Source: Streptomyces sp. 3214.6 (lineage in GTDB: Bacteria > Actinomycetota > Actinomycetes > Streptomycetales > Streptomycetaceae). Taken from it: a stretch of DNA of 64,000 nt. Under the pieces are notes generated by a model that saw only the letters and a list, made by a program, of their open reading frames with translations, did no database searches and was not told the DNA's origin. The DNA lies in contig NZ_LT670819.1 of the NCBI RefSeq assembly GCF_900129855.1, positions 8,742,001 through 8,806,000 of the forward strand. Direction: 5' to 3'. Of the stretch, positions 42,445 to 53,703 are shown piece after piece; position 1 is the first letter of the stretch, and each line of letters begins with the position of its first letter. A program made the position numbers and the translations under genes.

Positions 42445-44651
42445 CGGGCTCTCGCCAATGTCACCGGCGCTCCGCCGACCAGGCCGGTCTGCACGGCGAG
42501 GGTGGCCGCCGTGGTGGCGACCAGCGACTCCAGCGGCACCGGCATCGGCCCTCCGGTCCGCACGGCCTTGACGAACGCCGCCAGTTGGGCGTTCTGGCCC
42601 TTGTCCCGGGCCTTGGGCAGCCGCGAACTGACCCACCGCTTACGGCCGTACACCGAGGCACGGACGAAGTCGTCGAGCCGGAGCACTCTGCCGTCCGCGA
42701 TCAGGTCCAGCGTCTCCTTGGGGAAGCCGGACGAGCCGGTGGTGACGTAGCTGATGGTGGCGGTGGACCCGTCCGGGTAGCGCAGCACGATCTGCAGGTC
42801 CTCGTTGCCGGACGTGGCGGCCGCGTACACCGACACCGGGTCGGCCTCCAGCAGCCAGCTCGCCGTGTCGATGAAGTGGCCGCCCTCGCCGGCGAACCGC
42901 GAGCCCTCGGTGCCCTGTCGCAGGTACCAACTGCCGTGATCGAGCCGGCCCGCGTTGACCAGGTAGCGCAGGCTCGCCGGCCCGGTCCGGGCGCCGAACC
43001 GCTTCCTGGCCTCCTGCAGCAGCGGCGCGAACCGGCGGTTGAAGCCCACCTGCAGCCGGTCGTTGCCGGACTCCTCCACCGCCGCGAGCACGCCGGCCAG
43101 CTCGTCCTCGGTGAGCGCCAACGGCTTCTCCACGAACACCGTCTTGCCGGCCAGCAGCGCCTTTCGGGTCAGCTCGGCGTGCGAGCTGTGGCGGGTGACC
43201 ACGAACACCGCGTCGATGGACTTGTCGCCGAGCACGGCGTCGAGGTCGGTGGTCGCCTCGGCGAAGCCGAACTTCCGCTGCGCGTTGGCCGCGGACAGCG
43301 CCGTCGTGGTGACGACCGTCGACAGCTCGACGCCCTCACGCTGTGCCAGGTGCGGCAGCAGCATCGACGTCGCGTAGTTGCCCGCGCCGACGAACGCCAG
43401 CCGCACCGGCGAGTCGGCGGCCCGGGCCGACGCGGGCACCGCGCCGCTGGACCGCTTCACCGTGGGCACGGCCACCGCCGGGGCCGCCGTTTCCCCCGTT
43501 TCCCCCGCTTCCCCCGCTTCCTGCACGTGTTCGGGGTAGCGGAACAGCACGGCCACGGCCTTCAACTCGCCGTCCTTGAGGCTCCGGTACGTCTCGACGG
43601 CGTCGTCGAAGTCGGCGATGTGGGAGACCAGGGGCTCCACGTCGACGCGGCCGCGGGCAAGGAGATCGAGGAAGCACGCCAGGTTGCGGCGCTCGGTCCA
43701 GCGCACATAGCCGATCGGGTAGTCCCGCCCCTCGAGCTCGTACTCCGGGTCGTAGCGCCCGGGGCCGTAACTGCGGGAGAAGCGGACGTCGAGCTCCTTC
43801 TCGTAGTACGCGTTCCACGGCAGGTCCAGGCGGCACTTGCCGATGTCGACGACCCGGCCGCGGTCCCGGCTCAGCCGGGCGGCCAGCTCGACGGGCTGGT
43901 TGCTGCCGCCGCCGGCGGCCAGATACACCTGGTCCACGCCCAGGCCGCCGGTCAGCTCGGCGACGGCGCTCTCCACGGCCGCGGAGCCGGGATCGCCGCA
44001 GGCCGCCGCGCCCAGGCGCTCGGCGAGCTCGCAGCGCGCCGGGTCGGGGTCGACCCCGACGACCAGGACTCCCGAGGCGGCCAGCAGCTGCACCACCAGC
44101 TGCCCGATCAGCCCGAGGCCGATGACCAGCGCCACCTCGCCGAGCCGTGACTCGCCCTGGCGGACGCCCTGCAACGCGATCGACCCGACGGTGCCGAAGG
44201 CCGCGTGCCGCGGCGCGAGGCCGTCCGGCACCCGGGCGTAGAGGTTCTTCGGCACCCAGTTCAGCTCGGCGTGCAACGCGTGCTCGTTGCCGGCGCAGGC
44301 CACGAGGTCGCCGACCTTCACCTCGTCGATCCCCGCGCCGACCTGCTCGACCACCCCGCACAGCGAGTAGCCCAGCGGCGTGTAGGAGTCCAGCTTGCCC
44401 ATCACCTTGCGGTAGGTGGCGGGCACCCCGTTGGTGGCCACGCTCTGCACGACCTTGGCCACCTGGTCCGGCCGGGAGCGGGCCTTGCCCAGCATCGACA
44501 TGCCGGCCTCGGACACCTTCATCAGCTCGGTCCCGGTGGAGATCAGCGAGTAGGCGCTGCGCACCAGCACACCGTCCGGCTTGCACCCCGGCACCGGCAC
44601 GTCGAGCAGGGTCAGCTCGCCGCTCTTGTAGTTCTGCACAACCTGTTTCAC
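42441..44651 (-). CDS. bi-domain oxidoreductase (alcohol dehydrogenase-like plus Gfo/Idh/MocA)
   Basis: 736 residues, GTG start. The N-terminal zinc-alcohol-dehydrogenase-like half (1-375) has SLISTGTELMKV, YSLCGVVEQVGAG and Rossmann GLGLIGQLVVQLLAASG. The second half begins near residue 430 with LAFVGAGNYATSMLLPHLA (Gfo/Idh/MocA NAD site) and the EKPLALTEDEL motif. The linker (about 385-425) is coded partly by nine-base repeats. This fusion is frequent beside heparinase and asparagine-synthase genes in exopolysaccharide loci; its reaction is unknown, probably oxidising a uronate or amino-sugar. Confidence 0.9.
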   Translation of the reverse strand: MKQVVQNYKSGELTLLDVPVPGCKPDGVLVRSAYSLISTGTELMKVSEAGMSMLGKARSRPDQVAKVVQSVATNGVPATYRKVMGKLDSYTPLGYSLCGVVEQVGAGIDEVKVGDLVACAGNEHALHAELNWVPKNLYARVPDGLAPRHAAFGTVGSIALQGVRQGESRLGEVALVIGLGLIGQLVVQLLAASGVLVVGVDPDPARCELAERLGAAACGDPGSAAVESAVAELTGGLGVDQVYLAAGGGSNQPVELAARLSRDRGRVVDIGKCRLDLPWNAYYEKELDVRFSRSYGPGRYDPEYELEGRDYPIGYVRWTERRNLACFLDLLARGRVDVEPLVSHIADFDDAVETYRSLKDGELKAVAVLFRYPEHVQEAGEAGETGETAAPAVAVPTVKRSSGAVPASARAADSPVRLAFVGAGNYATSMLLPHLAQREGVELSTVVTTTALSAANAQRKFGFAEATTDLDAVLGDKSIDAVFVVTRHSSHAELTRKALLAGKTVFVEKPLALTEDELAGVLAAVEESGNDRLQVGFNRRFAPLLQEARKRFGARTGPASLRYLVNAGRLDHGSWYLRQGTEGSRFAGEGGHFIDTASWLLEADPVSVYAAATSGNEDLQIVLRYPDGSTATISYVTTGSSGFPKETLDLIADGRVLRLDDFVRASVYGRKRWVSSRLPKARDKGQNAQLAAFVKAVRTGGPMPVPLESLVATTAATLAVQTGLVGGAPVTLARAR
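43489..43524. repeat. nine-base in-frame tandem repeat in the bi-domain linker
   Basis: Four units of G(T/C)TTCCCCC-type sequence (43489, 43498, 43507, 43516) encode the Glu-Ala-Gly/Glu-Thr-Gly linker on the minus strand. Repeat-number change would alter linker length by three residues without a frameshift. Confidence 0.7.
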
Positions 44652-44668
44652 CCGAAGTCCTCTTGTCT

Positions 44669-46603
44669 CTACGCCGTCAAGGACGAGTTCTGGCCGGCCC
44701 GGGAGGTCGCGCCGCGATACCAGTACTCGAGGGTCAGCACATGCCACAGATGCTTGGAGAAGTCCCGCTGTCCGGCGGCGTCCTCGGCGACCATCCGCGC
44801 CAGCGCGTCGCGGCGCAGGAACCCGGAACGGACGAGCACGCCGTCGTTGACCACCTCGCGCACCAGCGGCGCCAGATCCCGGCTCATCCAGGCGCGCAGC
44901 GGGGCGCTGAACAGGCCCTTGGGCCGGTACACGATCTCCCGGGGCAGGATCGAGGCGGCCGCCTCCTTGAGGACGGCCTTGCCCTGCCGTCCGACGATCT
45001 TGCGGTCGCCGGGGATCGCGAACGCCGCCTTGACCACCTCGACGTCCACGTACGGCGTCCGTACCTCGGTCGACGCGGCCATGCTGGAGCGGTCCGTGTA
45101 CGTGAGGTTGAGGCCCGGCAGGAACATCCGGGCGTCGCCCAGGCACATGCGGTTGACGAAGTCGTCGAGGTCGTTGTCCCGGTAGACGTCCGCGTGCTCG
45201 GTCAGCACGTCGTCGACCGTCCCGGCCAGGTCCGGGTCGATCAGGGCGAGCAGCTCGTCCTGGTCGTACATGGTGTAGCTGCGCCGGAACGCGGTCTCCT
45301 CCGGCAGATCGGCGAAGGAGAGGAATCGCTTCGCGAAGCGCACCGACCGGTATCCCCGGCGGGCCGAGGCGACCGGCAGCCGGTCCACGGCCGCGGACAG
45401 GCCACGCCGCAGGGGCCGTGGGACGCGCTGGTAGCGCAGCGCGAGCAGGTTGGCCAGGTGCTTGCGGTAGCCGGCGAACAGCTCGTCGGCGCCCATCCCC
45501 GAGAGCATCACCTTGACCCCGGCCTCCCGGGCGGCCGAGCAGATCAGGAACGTGTTGATCGCCGCGGGGTCGCCGATGGGCTCGTCCAGGTGGTACGTCA
45601 TCTGCGGCAGCAGGTCGAGCACGTTCGGAGCGATCTCTATCTCGTGCAGGTCGACGCCGAACCGCTGGGCCACCTGCCGGGCATAGCGCAGGTCGTCCGG
45701 CATCGCCTCGAACCTGGCGTCCTCGGCGCGGAAGCCGATCGTGTAGGCGGAGATCCCCGGTTGGTGGCGGGCCGCCAGCGCGGTCAGATAGCTGGAGTCG
45801 AGGCCGCCGGAGAGGAAGGTCGCCACGGGCACGTCGGCCATCAGATGGCGCCGGGTCGACTCCTCGACGACGGCAGCGAGGTCCGGCTGCTCGCCGCTGC
45901 GGGCCCGCTCCCGGCCCTCGGCGGCGACGTCCCTCAGGTTCCAGAACCGGCCGCGCTCCACCCGGCCGTCGGGCCGGCACCTGAGCCAGCTCCCCGGCGG
46001 CAGCTTCTCCGCTTCGCGCAACGCGCACCGTGAGTCCGGCACCCAGTAGTACAGCAGCGAGGCCACCAGCGCCGCCGGGTCCACCTGCAGCGACCCGCCG
46101 GTCACGGCGGCGAGCGCCTTGAGCTCCGACGCGAACACCAGACCCTCGCCGCGCCGGAGCAGGAACAGCGGCTTGATGCCGAGCTGGTCCCGGGCGAGCA
46201 CCAGGTCACCGGTCCGCTCGTCGAAGATCCCGAACGCGAACATGCCACGCAGCCGGGGCAGGCAGTCCGTGCCCCAGCGCCGCCAGGCCTCCAGCAGCAC
46301 CTCGGTGTCGGAGGTGCCGCGGAAGCGCACCCCGGTGGCCGCCAGCTCGGCACGCAGCTCGGGCGCGTTGTACAGCTCGCCGTTGTACGTCAGGGCGAGG
46401 CCGCCCGAGACCATCGGCTGGGCGCCGGTCTCGGACAGGTCGATGATGGCCAGCCGGCGGTGCCCGAGGTGTACTTCGCCGTCACCGGCGGCGTGGCCGT
46501 ACCGTCCCCCCGCGTCCGGACCGCGGTGGGCGAGGGTGTCGGTGAGCCGGTCGGCCACGGCCTTCCCGTCCGGCCATCGGTAAGTGCCTGCGATTCCACA
46601 CAT
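44669..46603 (-). CDS. glutamine-hydrolysing asparagine synthetase-like protein
   Basis: 644 residues. The N-terminal glutaminase domain starts MCGIAGTY (nucleophile Cys2) with LAHRGPDAGG, HRRLAIIDLS and YNGELYN. The synthetase domain has the PP-loop VATFLSGGLDSSYLTAL and LSGMGADELFAGY. Full family length. In polysaccharide loci these AsnB-like enzymes are thought to amidate a carboxyl such as a uronic acid rather than make asparagine. That fits the AlgD-like dehydrogenase in the operon (inference). 17 bases separate it from the downstream bi-domain gene. Confidence 0.92.
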   Translation of the reverse strand: MCGIAGTYRWPDGKAVADRLTDTLAHRGPDAGGRYGHAAGDGEVHLGHRRLAIIDLSETGAQPMVSGGLALTYNGELYNAPELRAELAATGVRFRGTSDTEVLLEAWRRWGTDCLPRLRGMFAFGIFDERTGDLVLARDQLGIKPLFLLRRGEGLVFASELKALAAVTGGSLQVDPAALVASLLYYWVPDSRCALREAEKLPPGSWLRCRPDGRVERGRFWNLRDVAAEGRERARSGEQPDLAAVVEESTRRHLMADVPVATFLSGGLDSSYLTALAARHQPGISAYTIGFRAEDARFEAMPDDLRYARQVAQRFGVDLHEIEIAPNVLDLLPQMTYHLDEPIGDPAAINTFLICSAAREAGVKVMLSGMGADELFAGYRKHLANLLALRYQRVPRPLRRGLSAAVDRLPVASARRGYRSVRFAKRFLSFADLPEETAFRRSYTMYDQDELLALIDPDLAGTVDDVLTEHADVYRDNDLDDFVNRMCLGDARMFLPGLNLTYTDRSSMAASTEVRTPYVDVEVVKAAFAIPGDRKIVGRQGKAVLKEAAASILPREIVYRPKGLFSAPLRAWMSRDLAPLVREVVNDGVLVRSGFLRRDALARMVAEDAAGQRDFSKHLWHVLTLEYWYRGATSRAGQNSSLTA

Positions 46604-46606
46604 GTC

Positions 46607-48160
46607 CTACCGCGCTTCCTGGTCGTTGTCCGGGACCCGTGCCGCCCACATCGGCAGCCGCTCCGTCTGCCGTCGGCCGTCCCCCACTGCCTGAACGGCA
46701 TGGGAGGTACCCCCACCGTTGTGTCGGGCCGGCCGCTCGTGCACACCGCGCAGCGCGGTGTGCAGCCCGTCCCACAGGGTGCCGTCGGTCCGGTCACGCG
46801 GATCGGGGTCGATCAGCACCACACCGATCACCGCGATGCGCTGATCGGCGAGCTGTCGTGCCACGGTGTGCAGCCAGGCGGCGCTGCCGTGCCCCGCGCG
46901 CACGACGAGCACGGACCGAGTGCCGAGGTACTGGAGGTCGGTCCACGCCGTGCCGGGCGCCACCGAGCCGACACCGAGCCGGAGTTCCTCGTGCGAGACG
47001 GCCGTGGCATGTTCGCCGCTGACCACGGTCGGGTCCCCCGGTTTCGGGCGGCGGCCGGCGAGCTCCTGGCCGGGCAGAGCGTCGATGACAACGACGGGCC
47101 CGTCCGCCGCCAGTGCTCCGGCGAGGTCCAGGGCGATCACGCTTGTGCTGCGCGCAGAGCCCAGCTCCAGCAGCGACACCGGTTCCGCGGAACCGCGCAC
47201 GGTGCGGGCCAGGGACGCGGTGAGCCGTTCGCGTGCGGCTCGGATCCGTCGGCGCTGCCACGGCCCGGCCGACCGGCTCGGCAGCTCCGCGATGACGGAG
47301 ACGCCGAGGTTCGCCGCGATCTCCCGGCGCAGCACGGGGCGGTCCGCCACCACCGTGCCGACCGCGGCCACCGCGAGCCCGAGGGCGAGCCCGAGGACGA
47401 GTCCGATCGCGGCGTCGGTGGCAGCGGTCCTGGGCAGGGAATGCGCCACCGCGCGCGGGGCGTCCACGATCTGTGTGCCGGCGATGAGCTGCGGCGTGCC
47501 TACGCGCGCCTCCGCGGCACGCTGGCCGAAATCGGTGATCCGCGAGGTGAGCTCGGCCCGGCGGGCGAAGAGCGACTCCAGGTTCGCCGACCCCTTCGGT
47601 CCGCTGTCCGGCGAAGCGTCGCCGATCGACGCGTTGACCTGGGCGAGTTCGTCCTGCAGTCGGTCACGCTGGGCGAGCAGGGCCATGGCCTGGGCGTCCG
47701 CGGCCTGCTGTATCCGCCTCACGTGGTCCGCGATGAACGCATCGGCCAGGGCCTTGGCGCGGGCCACCGCTTCCGCGTCGCTGGCGCCCGTCACATTGAT
47801 CTGCAGCAGGTTGTTGGTCAGGCCGGCACCCCCGTAGTCCTGCATGAAGTCCTCCGGTTTTTCCGAGGACTTGAGGGACTGCAGGGCCGCGTCGGCGATC
47901 CGCGTGGTCTGCAGCAGCGCGACGTCGGTGCGGATCAGCGTGCCGGGGTCGTTCGGCTGGTCCTCCTGATGGGCGACCAGCACCTTGGTCACCGCGCTCG
48001 GTGGCGGCGGCAGCAGGACCGCCACCGCCACGCCGGCGAACAGCCCCAGCAGTGCCATGGAGCACCAGAGGCGGCGGCGCCTGCGCACCGCCACCACCAG
48101 TGACTGCAGGTCCAGCAGCGGAGCGGCGGTCGACGACTCCGAAGTCGTGCTCGTGGTCAC
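46607..48160 (-). CDS. Wzz-like chain-length protein with degenerate kinase-like domain
   Basis: 517 residues, GTG start. Helix one about 33-53 (SMALLGLFAGVAVAVLL), a periplasmic-type coiled region (VRRIQQAADAQAMALLAQRDRLQDEL), helix two about 245-268. The cytoplasmic C-terminal domain resembles bacterial tyrosine kinases (VSLLELGSARSTSVIALDLAGALA ... VVVIDALPG ... SVLVVRAGHGSAAW) but has SARSTS where the Walker A GKS/T should be, so ATP binding is doubtful. Partner of the similar protein coded just upstream; likely controls polymer length or export. Confidence 0.85.
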   Translation of the reverse strand: MTTSTTSESSTAAPLLDLQSLVVAVRRRRRLWCSMALLGLFAGVAVAVLLPPPPSAVTKVLVAHQEDQPNDPGTLIRTDVALLQTTRIADAALQSLKSSEKPEDFMQDYGGAGLTNNLLQINVTGASDAEAVARAKALADAFIADHVRRIQQAADAQAMALLAQRDRLQDELAQVNASIGDASPDSGPKGSANLESLFARRAELTSRITDFGQRAAEARVGTPQLIAGTQIVDAPRAVAHSLPRTAATDAAIGLVLGLALGLAVAAVGTVVADRPVLRREIAANLGVSVIAELPSRSAGPWQRRRIRAARERLTASLARTVRGSAEPVSLLELGSARSTSVIALDLAGALAADGPVVVIDALPGQELAGRRPKPGDPTVVSGEHATAVSHEELRLGVGSVAPGTAWTDLQYLGTRSVLVVRAGHGSAAWLHTVARQLADQRIAVIGVVLIDPDPRDRTDGTLWDGLHTALRGVHERPARHNGGGTSHAVQAVGDGRRQTERLPMWAARVPDNDQEAR

Positions 48161-49527
48161 CTTGAACCTCCCGTCGCGTCGTTGCCGACCGCGAGCGCCG
48201 GCGTGGCGGCATGCCGTGGATGACCGGCGGACCGCGTCGGGCGGGCCCGGACCACGCCGGCGAGGACGATGCCGACGATTTCGTGCCCCGCGTCCGCACA
48301 CGCGTCGGCGAGGCCGGCGAGCTCTCCTGCGGTCCAGTTGCCCGCACTGAGCACGACCAGGGCGCCGGACTCGAGGTCGCGGTCCGCCACCATCGGCTGG
48401 GACACCGAAACCTCCACCACCCGCAGCAGCGGATCGCCGCCGGCTTCGGCGGCGAGCTGCCCGGCGGCCAGGTATGCGATCTCGTCGCCGTCCGGTACGA
48501 CGACCAGCAGCCGCCGGGGAGCCGGTAGTCGGTCCCGGATACGGGCGCACACCCGCCGGTAGCGGATCTGTCTGCCGGCCTCGTCGCCGGAGGTCTGCGG
48601 GGTGGGTAGGTCCCACCGGACGTCGGCGCCCAGCAGCCGGCGGATCCGGGCTCGCGCGCCACGGCCTTGCGGCCGGTGCGCGGGCTGTTCACCGGGCACG
48701 TCGACGGTGCCCAGCAGCGCCGAGCCGAGCGCCGCCGCGATCTCCCCTTCGGTGCGCGGTCGGCGACTCATCCGTGCGGCGGTGAGATGGCCGATGACCG
48801 CGAGCAGGAAGAACAGCAGTGCCCCGCCGGCGATGAGCTGCACCCTCGTCGGCGGCGCCTCGCCGGTCGGCCGGGCCGCCGACCCCATGACGACCATGTT
48901 GGCCTTGCCGGCAGCCGGGTCGGCCGCCTGGTTCAGCTTGTTGACGGCGTCCTGCAGCGCGGTCCGCAGCTTGGCGAGCTCGGTGCGGGTCTGCACGCTC
49001 TCCACGGTCCGCCCCGGATCGGTGGCGTCGGCCAGCTCGCTGATGCGGCGGCTGGTCTGCGTCACCAGCTGCCGCAGTGCCTCGGGCTGGGCCGCCGTCT
49101 CGGGGGTGGTGTTGTCGCCGGCGATCTGCGCGGTGAAGGCGACGAACTGCCGGGCCACCTGGTCGGAGAGCTGCTGTGCGCGCTTCGGGGTGTCGGCCGT
49201 GCCCGAGATCTTGATGATGTTCCCGTCGGCGGCCGCGGCGCTCACCTGATCCCGCAGCTCGCTCCCGCTGGCGCCGGTCCAGTGCAGGGCGGCGGCCGCG
49301 CGGTCGACCACCACCGAACTGGTCGCGATCTCCGTCTGCGTCAGCAGCTCGCGTTCCTCCCATGCCCCCGGCAGCAGGACCGACGCCGACGTCGTGTAAC
49401 GCGGCGGAATCAGCAAAGAGGTGCCGTAGCCGACGAGGGCACCCAGCGCGACGAGAAGGGTGAGAAGCCGCCGGCGCCGACGGATGATCCGCCCGATCGT
49501 GACCAGGCGTATGGTGTCATCGCTCAA
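48157..49527 (-). CDS. Wzz-like chain-length protein, second copy with degenerate C-terminal domain
   Basis: 456 residues. Basic start (RIIRRRRRLLTLL), helix one about 21-42, outer region with SVLLPGAWEERELLT and a coiled stretch, helix two about 236-252 (LIAGGALLFFLLAVIGHL). Cytoplasmic tail RRLLVVVPDGDEIAYLAAGQLA ... VVVLSAGNWTAGELAGLADAC ... EIVGIVLAGVV follows the tyrosine-kinase fold order without any P-loop. ATGA/GTGA-type overlaps on both sides put it in the same translational unit as its partner. Confidence 0.85.
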   Translation of the reverse strand: MSDDTIRLVTIGRIIRRRRRLLTLLVALGALVGYGTSLLIPPRYTTSASVLLPGAWEERELLTQTEIATSSVVVDRAAAALHWTGASGSELRDQVSAAAADGNIIKISGTADTPKRAQQLSDQVARQFVAFTAQIAGDNTTPETAAQPEALRQLVTQTSRRISELADATDPGRTVESVQTRTELAKLRTALQDAVNKLNQAADPAAGKANMVVMGSAARPTGEAPPTRVQLIAGGALLFFLLAVIGHLTAARMSRRPRTEGEIAAALGSALLGTVDVPGEQPAHRPQGRGARARIRRLLGADVRWDLPTPQTSGDEAGRQIRYRRVCARIRDRLPAPRRLLVVVPDGDEIAYLAAGQLAAEAGGDPLLRVVEVSVSQPMVADRDLESGALVVLSAGNWTAGELAGLADACADAGHEIVGIVLAGVVRARPTRSAGHPRHAATPALAVGNDATGGSR

Positions 49528-50778
49528 CTGTGCGGCCTTCTCCCTGCTTGGTGCGGGTTGCCCGCCGACGCCGGAGCGTGGTCCCGGCAGGCAGCGGTGT
49601 AGGCGGCGAGCAGCGACGCCTGTGAGTTCCGCCAGGAGAGCGGCCCGTTGACCCGCTCCTGGCCGATCTTGCCCATCCGGGCCCGCTGCTCCGGATCGTC
49701 CAGCAGCAGCGCCACGAGTTCGGCGAACTCGCTCTCGTCGTCGGCGGGCGCGTAGAGGGCGGCGTCACCGGCGGAGACCCGCGCCTCCTTCAGATCGAAC
49801 GAGACGATCGGCCGGCCCATCACCATGTACTCCAGGACCTTGTTCATGGTGGACACGTCGTTGAGCGGGTTGTGCGGGTCGGGGGAGAGGCATACGTCCG
49901 CGGTGGACAGGTAGCGCACCAGGTCGGCGTCCGGGATACGTCCGGTGAACTGCACCTGCTCCGAGAGCCCGAGCCGCCGGGACAGCTCCACCATCGCGTC
50001 GAAGGTGTCGCCGGCGCCGACGAACACCGCGTGCCAGTCGGTCCGCCCGACCTCGTCGCGCAGTTTCGCCAGCGCCCGCAACGCGTAGTCGACGCCGTCC
50101 TGCGGGCCCATGACGCCGAGGTAGCACAGCAGATGCGGCTTGCCGCGCTTCAATTCCGGCTCCGGCGGCACGGGGTGGAAGCGGTCGACGTCGGGCGCGC
50201 TGCGCACCACGAAGACATCCGCCGGTCGCTTGCCGCCACGGCGCACCGCGACATCCCGGTAGCTCTCGTTGGTGGCGAGCACGATGTCCGCGGCGCGGTA
50301 GGTCCGCCGTTCCAGCGCGCACACGGCGCGGTAGAGCAGGTCCTTGCCGCGGCCGAACCGGGAGAGGTACAGCTCGGGCACCAGGTCGTGCTGGTCGAAG
50401 ACGAACCGCGCGCCGCGCCGCTTCAGCCACAGGGCGGGCAGGAACAGCAGGTCGGGCGGGTTGCAGGCGTGGACCACGTCGACCGGGCCGACCTTCCGGG
50501 CCAGCCGGACCGTGTGCCACAGCGCCGATCCGTACTCCCGCAGATAACCGGCCGGCCCTCCGGTGGCCGCGCGCAACGGGTAGCGGTGGATCCGCACCCC
50601 GTCGATCACGGCCTCCGGTTCCGTGTCCCGCTTGCTCCCCTGGGGGCAGATGACGTGCACCGTCCAGCCCGCGTCGCGCAGCGTCGTGCACTCCTGCCAC
50701 ACCCGCCGGTCGAACGGCACCGACAGGTTCTCCACCAGGATCAGCGCGCGCCGGTCCGGCCGGTCGCCGCTTCTCGCG

Positions 50779-52098
<1,320 letters not shown>

Positions 52099-52180
52099 GC
52101 CTTGTTCCTCCCCCCAGGCAGGCCCTTGCGGCCTGCGGTCCGCCTCTCGGCGGGACCGTCGAGTTGCAGCCCCCCGCGCA

Positions 52181-53611
52181 TCAGTACGCCCCCTGACCTG
52201 AGAGCACCGCACGCAGCGTCTTCCACAAGATCACTGTGTCCAGGGCGAGCGACCAGTCCTCCACGTACCGCAGGTCGAGGCGTACCGCCTCCTCCCAGGA
52301 CAGGTCGCTGCGTCCGCTGATCTGCCACAGGCCGGTGAGGCCAGGCTTGACCAGCAGCCGCCGCCGGATGTCCGGGCCGTACGCGGCGGACTCCTCCGGC
52401 AGCGGGGGCCGCGGACCGACGAGCGACATCGATCCGGTGAGCACGTTGAAAAGCTGCGGGAGCTCGTCGAGCGAGTACCGGCGCAGCACCGCTCCCACCC
52501 GGGTCACCCGCGGATCCCGACGGAGTTTGAACAGCAGGCCGGCGCCCTCGTTGCGGTCGGCCAGTTCGGCACGTGCCCGGTCGGCCCCGGCGACCATGGT
52601 GCGGAACTTGAGGATGGTGAACTCGCGGCCGTCCTTGCCGACCCTGCGCTGGCGGTAGAACGCCCCACCCCGACTGTCCACCAGCACGAGCAGCGCGACG
52701 AACATCATCAGCGGCGCGAACAACATCAGCAGAAACGTTGCGCCTATTCGATCGACCACCCCTTTGACCGCCCGGCGGCCCCCGGTGAAAGTCGGCATGC
52801 TGACCCGCAGCAGCGGGATCCCGAGCACCGCGTCGACGTGCAGCCGCGGGCCGGCCACCTCCATCAGCACGGGGGCCACGACCATCTCGGCGTCGCTGCC
52901 CTCAAGGTTCCACGCCAGCCGCTGCAGCCCGTCCGGTGACCAGTGCGGGTCCGGGGTGACCGCGACGACACGGTAGCCGTCGCGGTGGACGTGGTAGGCG
53001 ACGTCGGCCAGGCGGCCCACGATCGGCACGCCGTCCACGTGGTCGCCGTCGAGGTCGAGACCGTCCGTCGTGCACACCGCGTCCACCCGCCAGCCGAGGT
53101 GCGGGAATTTACGGGTCCGGGTGATCAGGTCGCGCACGGTGGCCGGGCTCCCGGCGGCGAGCACCGGTCTCAGGCAGCGGCCTTCCTTGCGCTGTTTGTG
53201 CAGCGACAGGCGCAGCAGATACCGCGTGGTCATGGTGACGATCGCGATCGCGGGGATCGCGACGAAGATCCAGAGCTTGATGTTGCGCGAAGTGAGAGCG
53301 ATCCCGCCGAGCGCCAGTACGACGGTCGCCGTGAACAGTGAGCGTCCGAGCCGGCGGAATTCCTCGGCACCCTGGCCGAGTACGGCCGGAGCCCACGACC
53401 GGCTCACCGCGAGCGCCCCCAGCACCAGCAATTCGGTGCCGAATGCGAGAATCACCCATTTCTCGTGCCAGTTGGCCGCGTCCCGGGCCCCGAAGAAGTT
53501 CCCGATCGCCACCACCACGAACGCGGTGGCCACGGTGTCGCTGGTGATCACGGTACGGCGGTACCGCTGCTCCCATTCGATGGCGGGCCGGCTGATGGCC
53601 CCGTTCGCCAT
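52181..53611 (-). CDS. polyprenyl-phosphate sugar phosphotransferase (initiating transferase, WcaJ/WbaP-like)
   Basis: 476 residues from MANGAISRP; an in-frame GTG at 53659 adds 16 residues and has a GGGGG site, so the start is uncertain. Four hydrophobic helices in the first 140 residues, a CoA-binding-like middle domain, a fifth helix about 310-335, and the catalytic domain: FYRQRRVGKDGREFTILKFRTM, SLDELPQLFNVLTGSMSLVGPRPPLP, KPGLTGLWQISGRSDLSWEEAVRLDLRYVEDWSL. It starts the repeat unit on undecaprenyl phosphate. First gene of the operon. Confidence 0.93.
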   Translation of the reverse strand: MANGAISRPAIEWEQRYRRTVITSDTVATAFVVVAIGNFFGARDAANWHEKWVILAFGTELLVLGALAVSRSWAPAVLGQGAEEFRRLGRSLFTATVVLALGGIALTSRNIKLWIFVAIPAIAIVTMTTRYLLRLSLHKQRKEGRCLRPVLAAGSPATVRDLITRTRKFPHLGWRVDAVCTTDGLDLDGDHVDGVPIVGRLADVAYHVHRDGYRVVAVTPDPHWSPDGLQRLAWNLEGSDAEMVVAPVLMEVAGPRLHVDAVLGIPLLRVSMPTFTGGRRAVKGVVDRIGATFLLMLFAPLMMFVALLVLVDSRGGAFYRQRRVGKDGREFTILKFRTMVAGADRARAELADRNEGAGLLFKLRRDPRVTRVGAVLRRYSLDELPQLFNVLTGSMSLVGPRPPLPEESAAYGPDIRRRLLVKPGLTGLWQISGRSDLSWEEAVRLDLRYVEDWSLALDTVILWKTLRAVLSGQGAY

Positions 53612-53703
53612 ATGGTCGCGCGCCGACGGAAACGGGCTGACTACACCCCCTTGCCGCACAGAACCCCCCAGGTTCCCCAGTGGTTCGACGTGTTCGCCCA
53701 ACA

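Noticed and set aside
38494..42750. 1418-codon open frame on the plus strand
   Set aside because: It is antisense to the polymerase, beta-helix and heparinase genes, which have clear homology features. The long frame is a by-product of high third-position GC, and its protein shows no motif.
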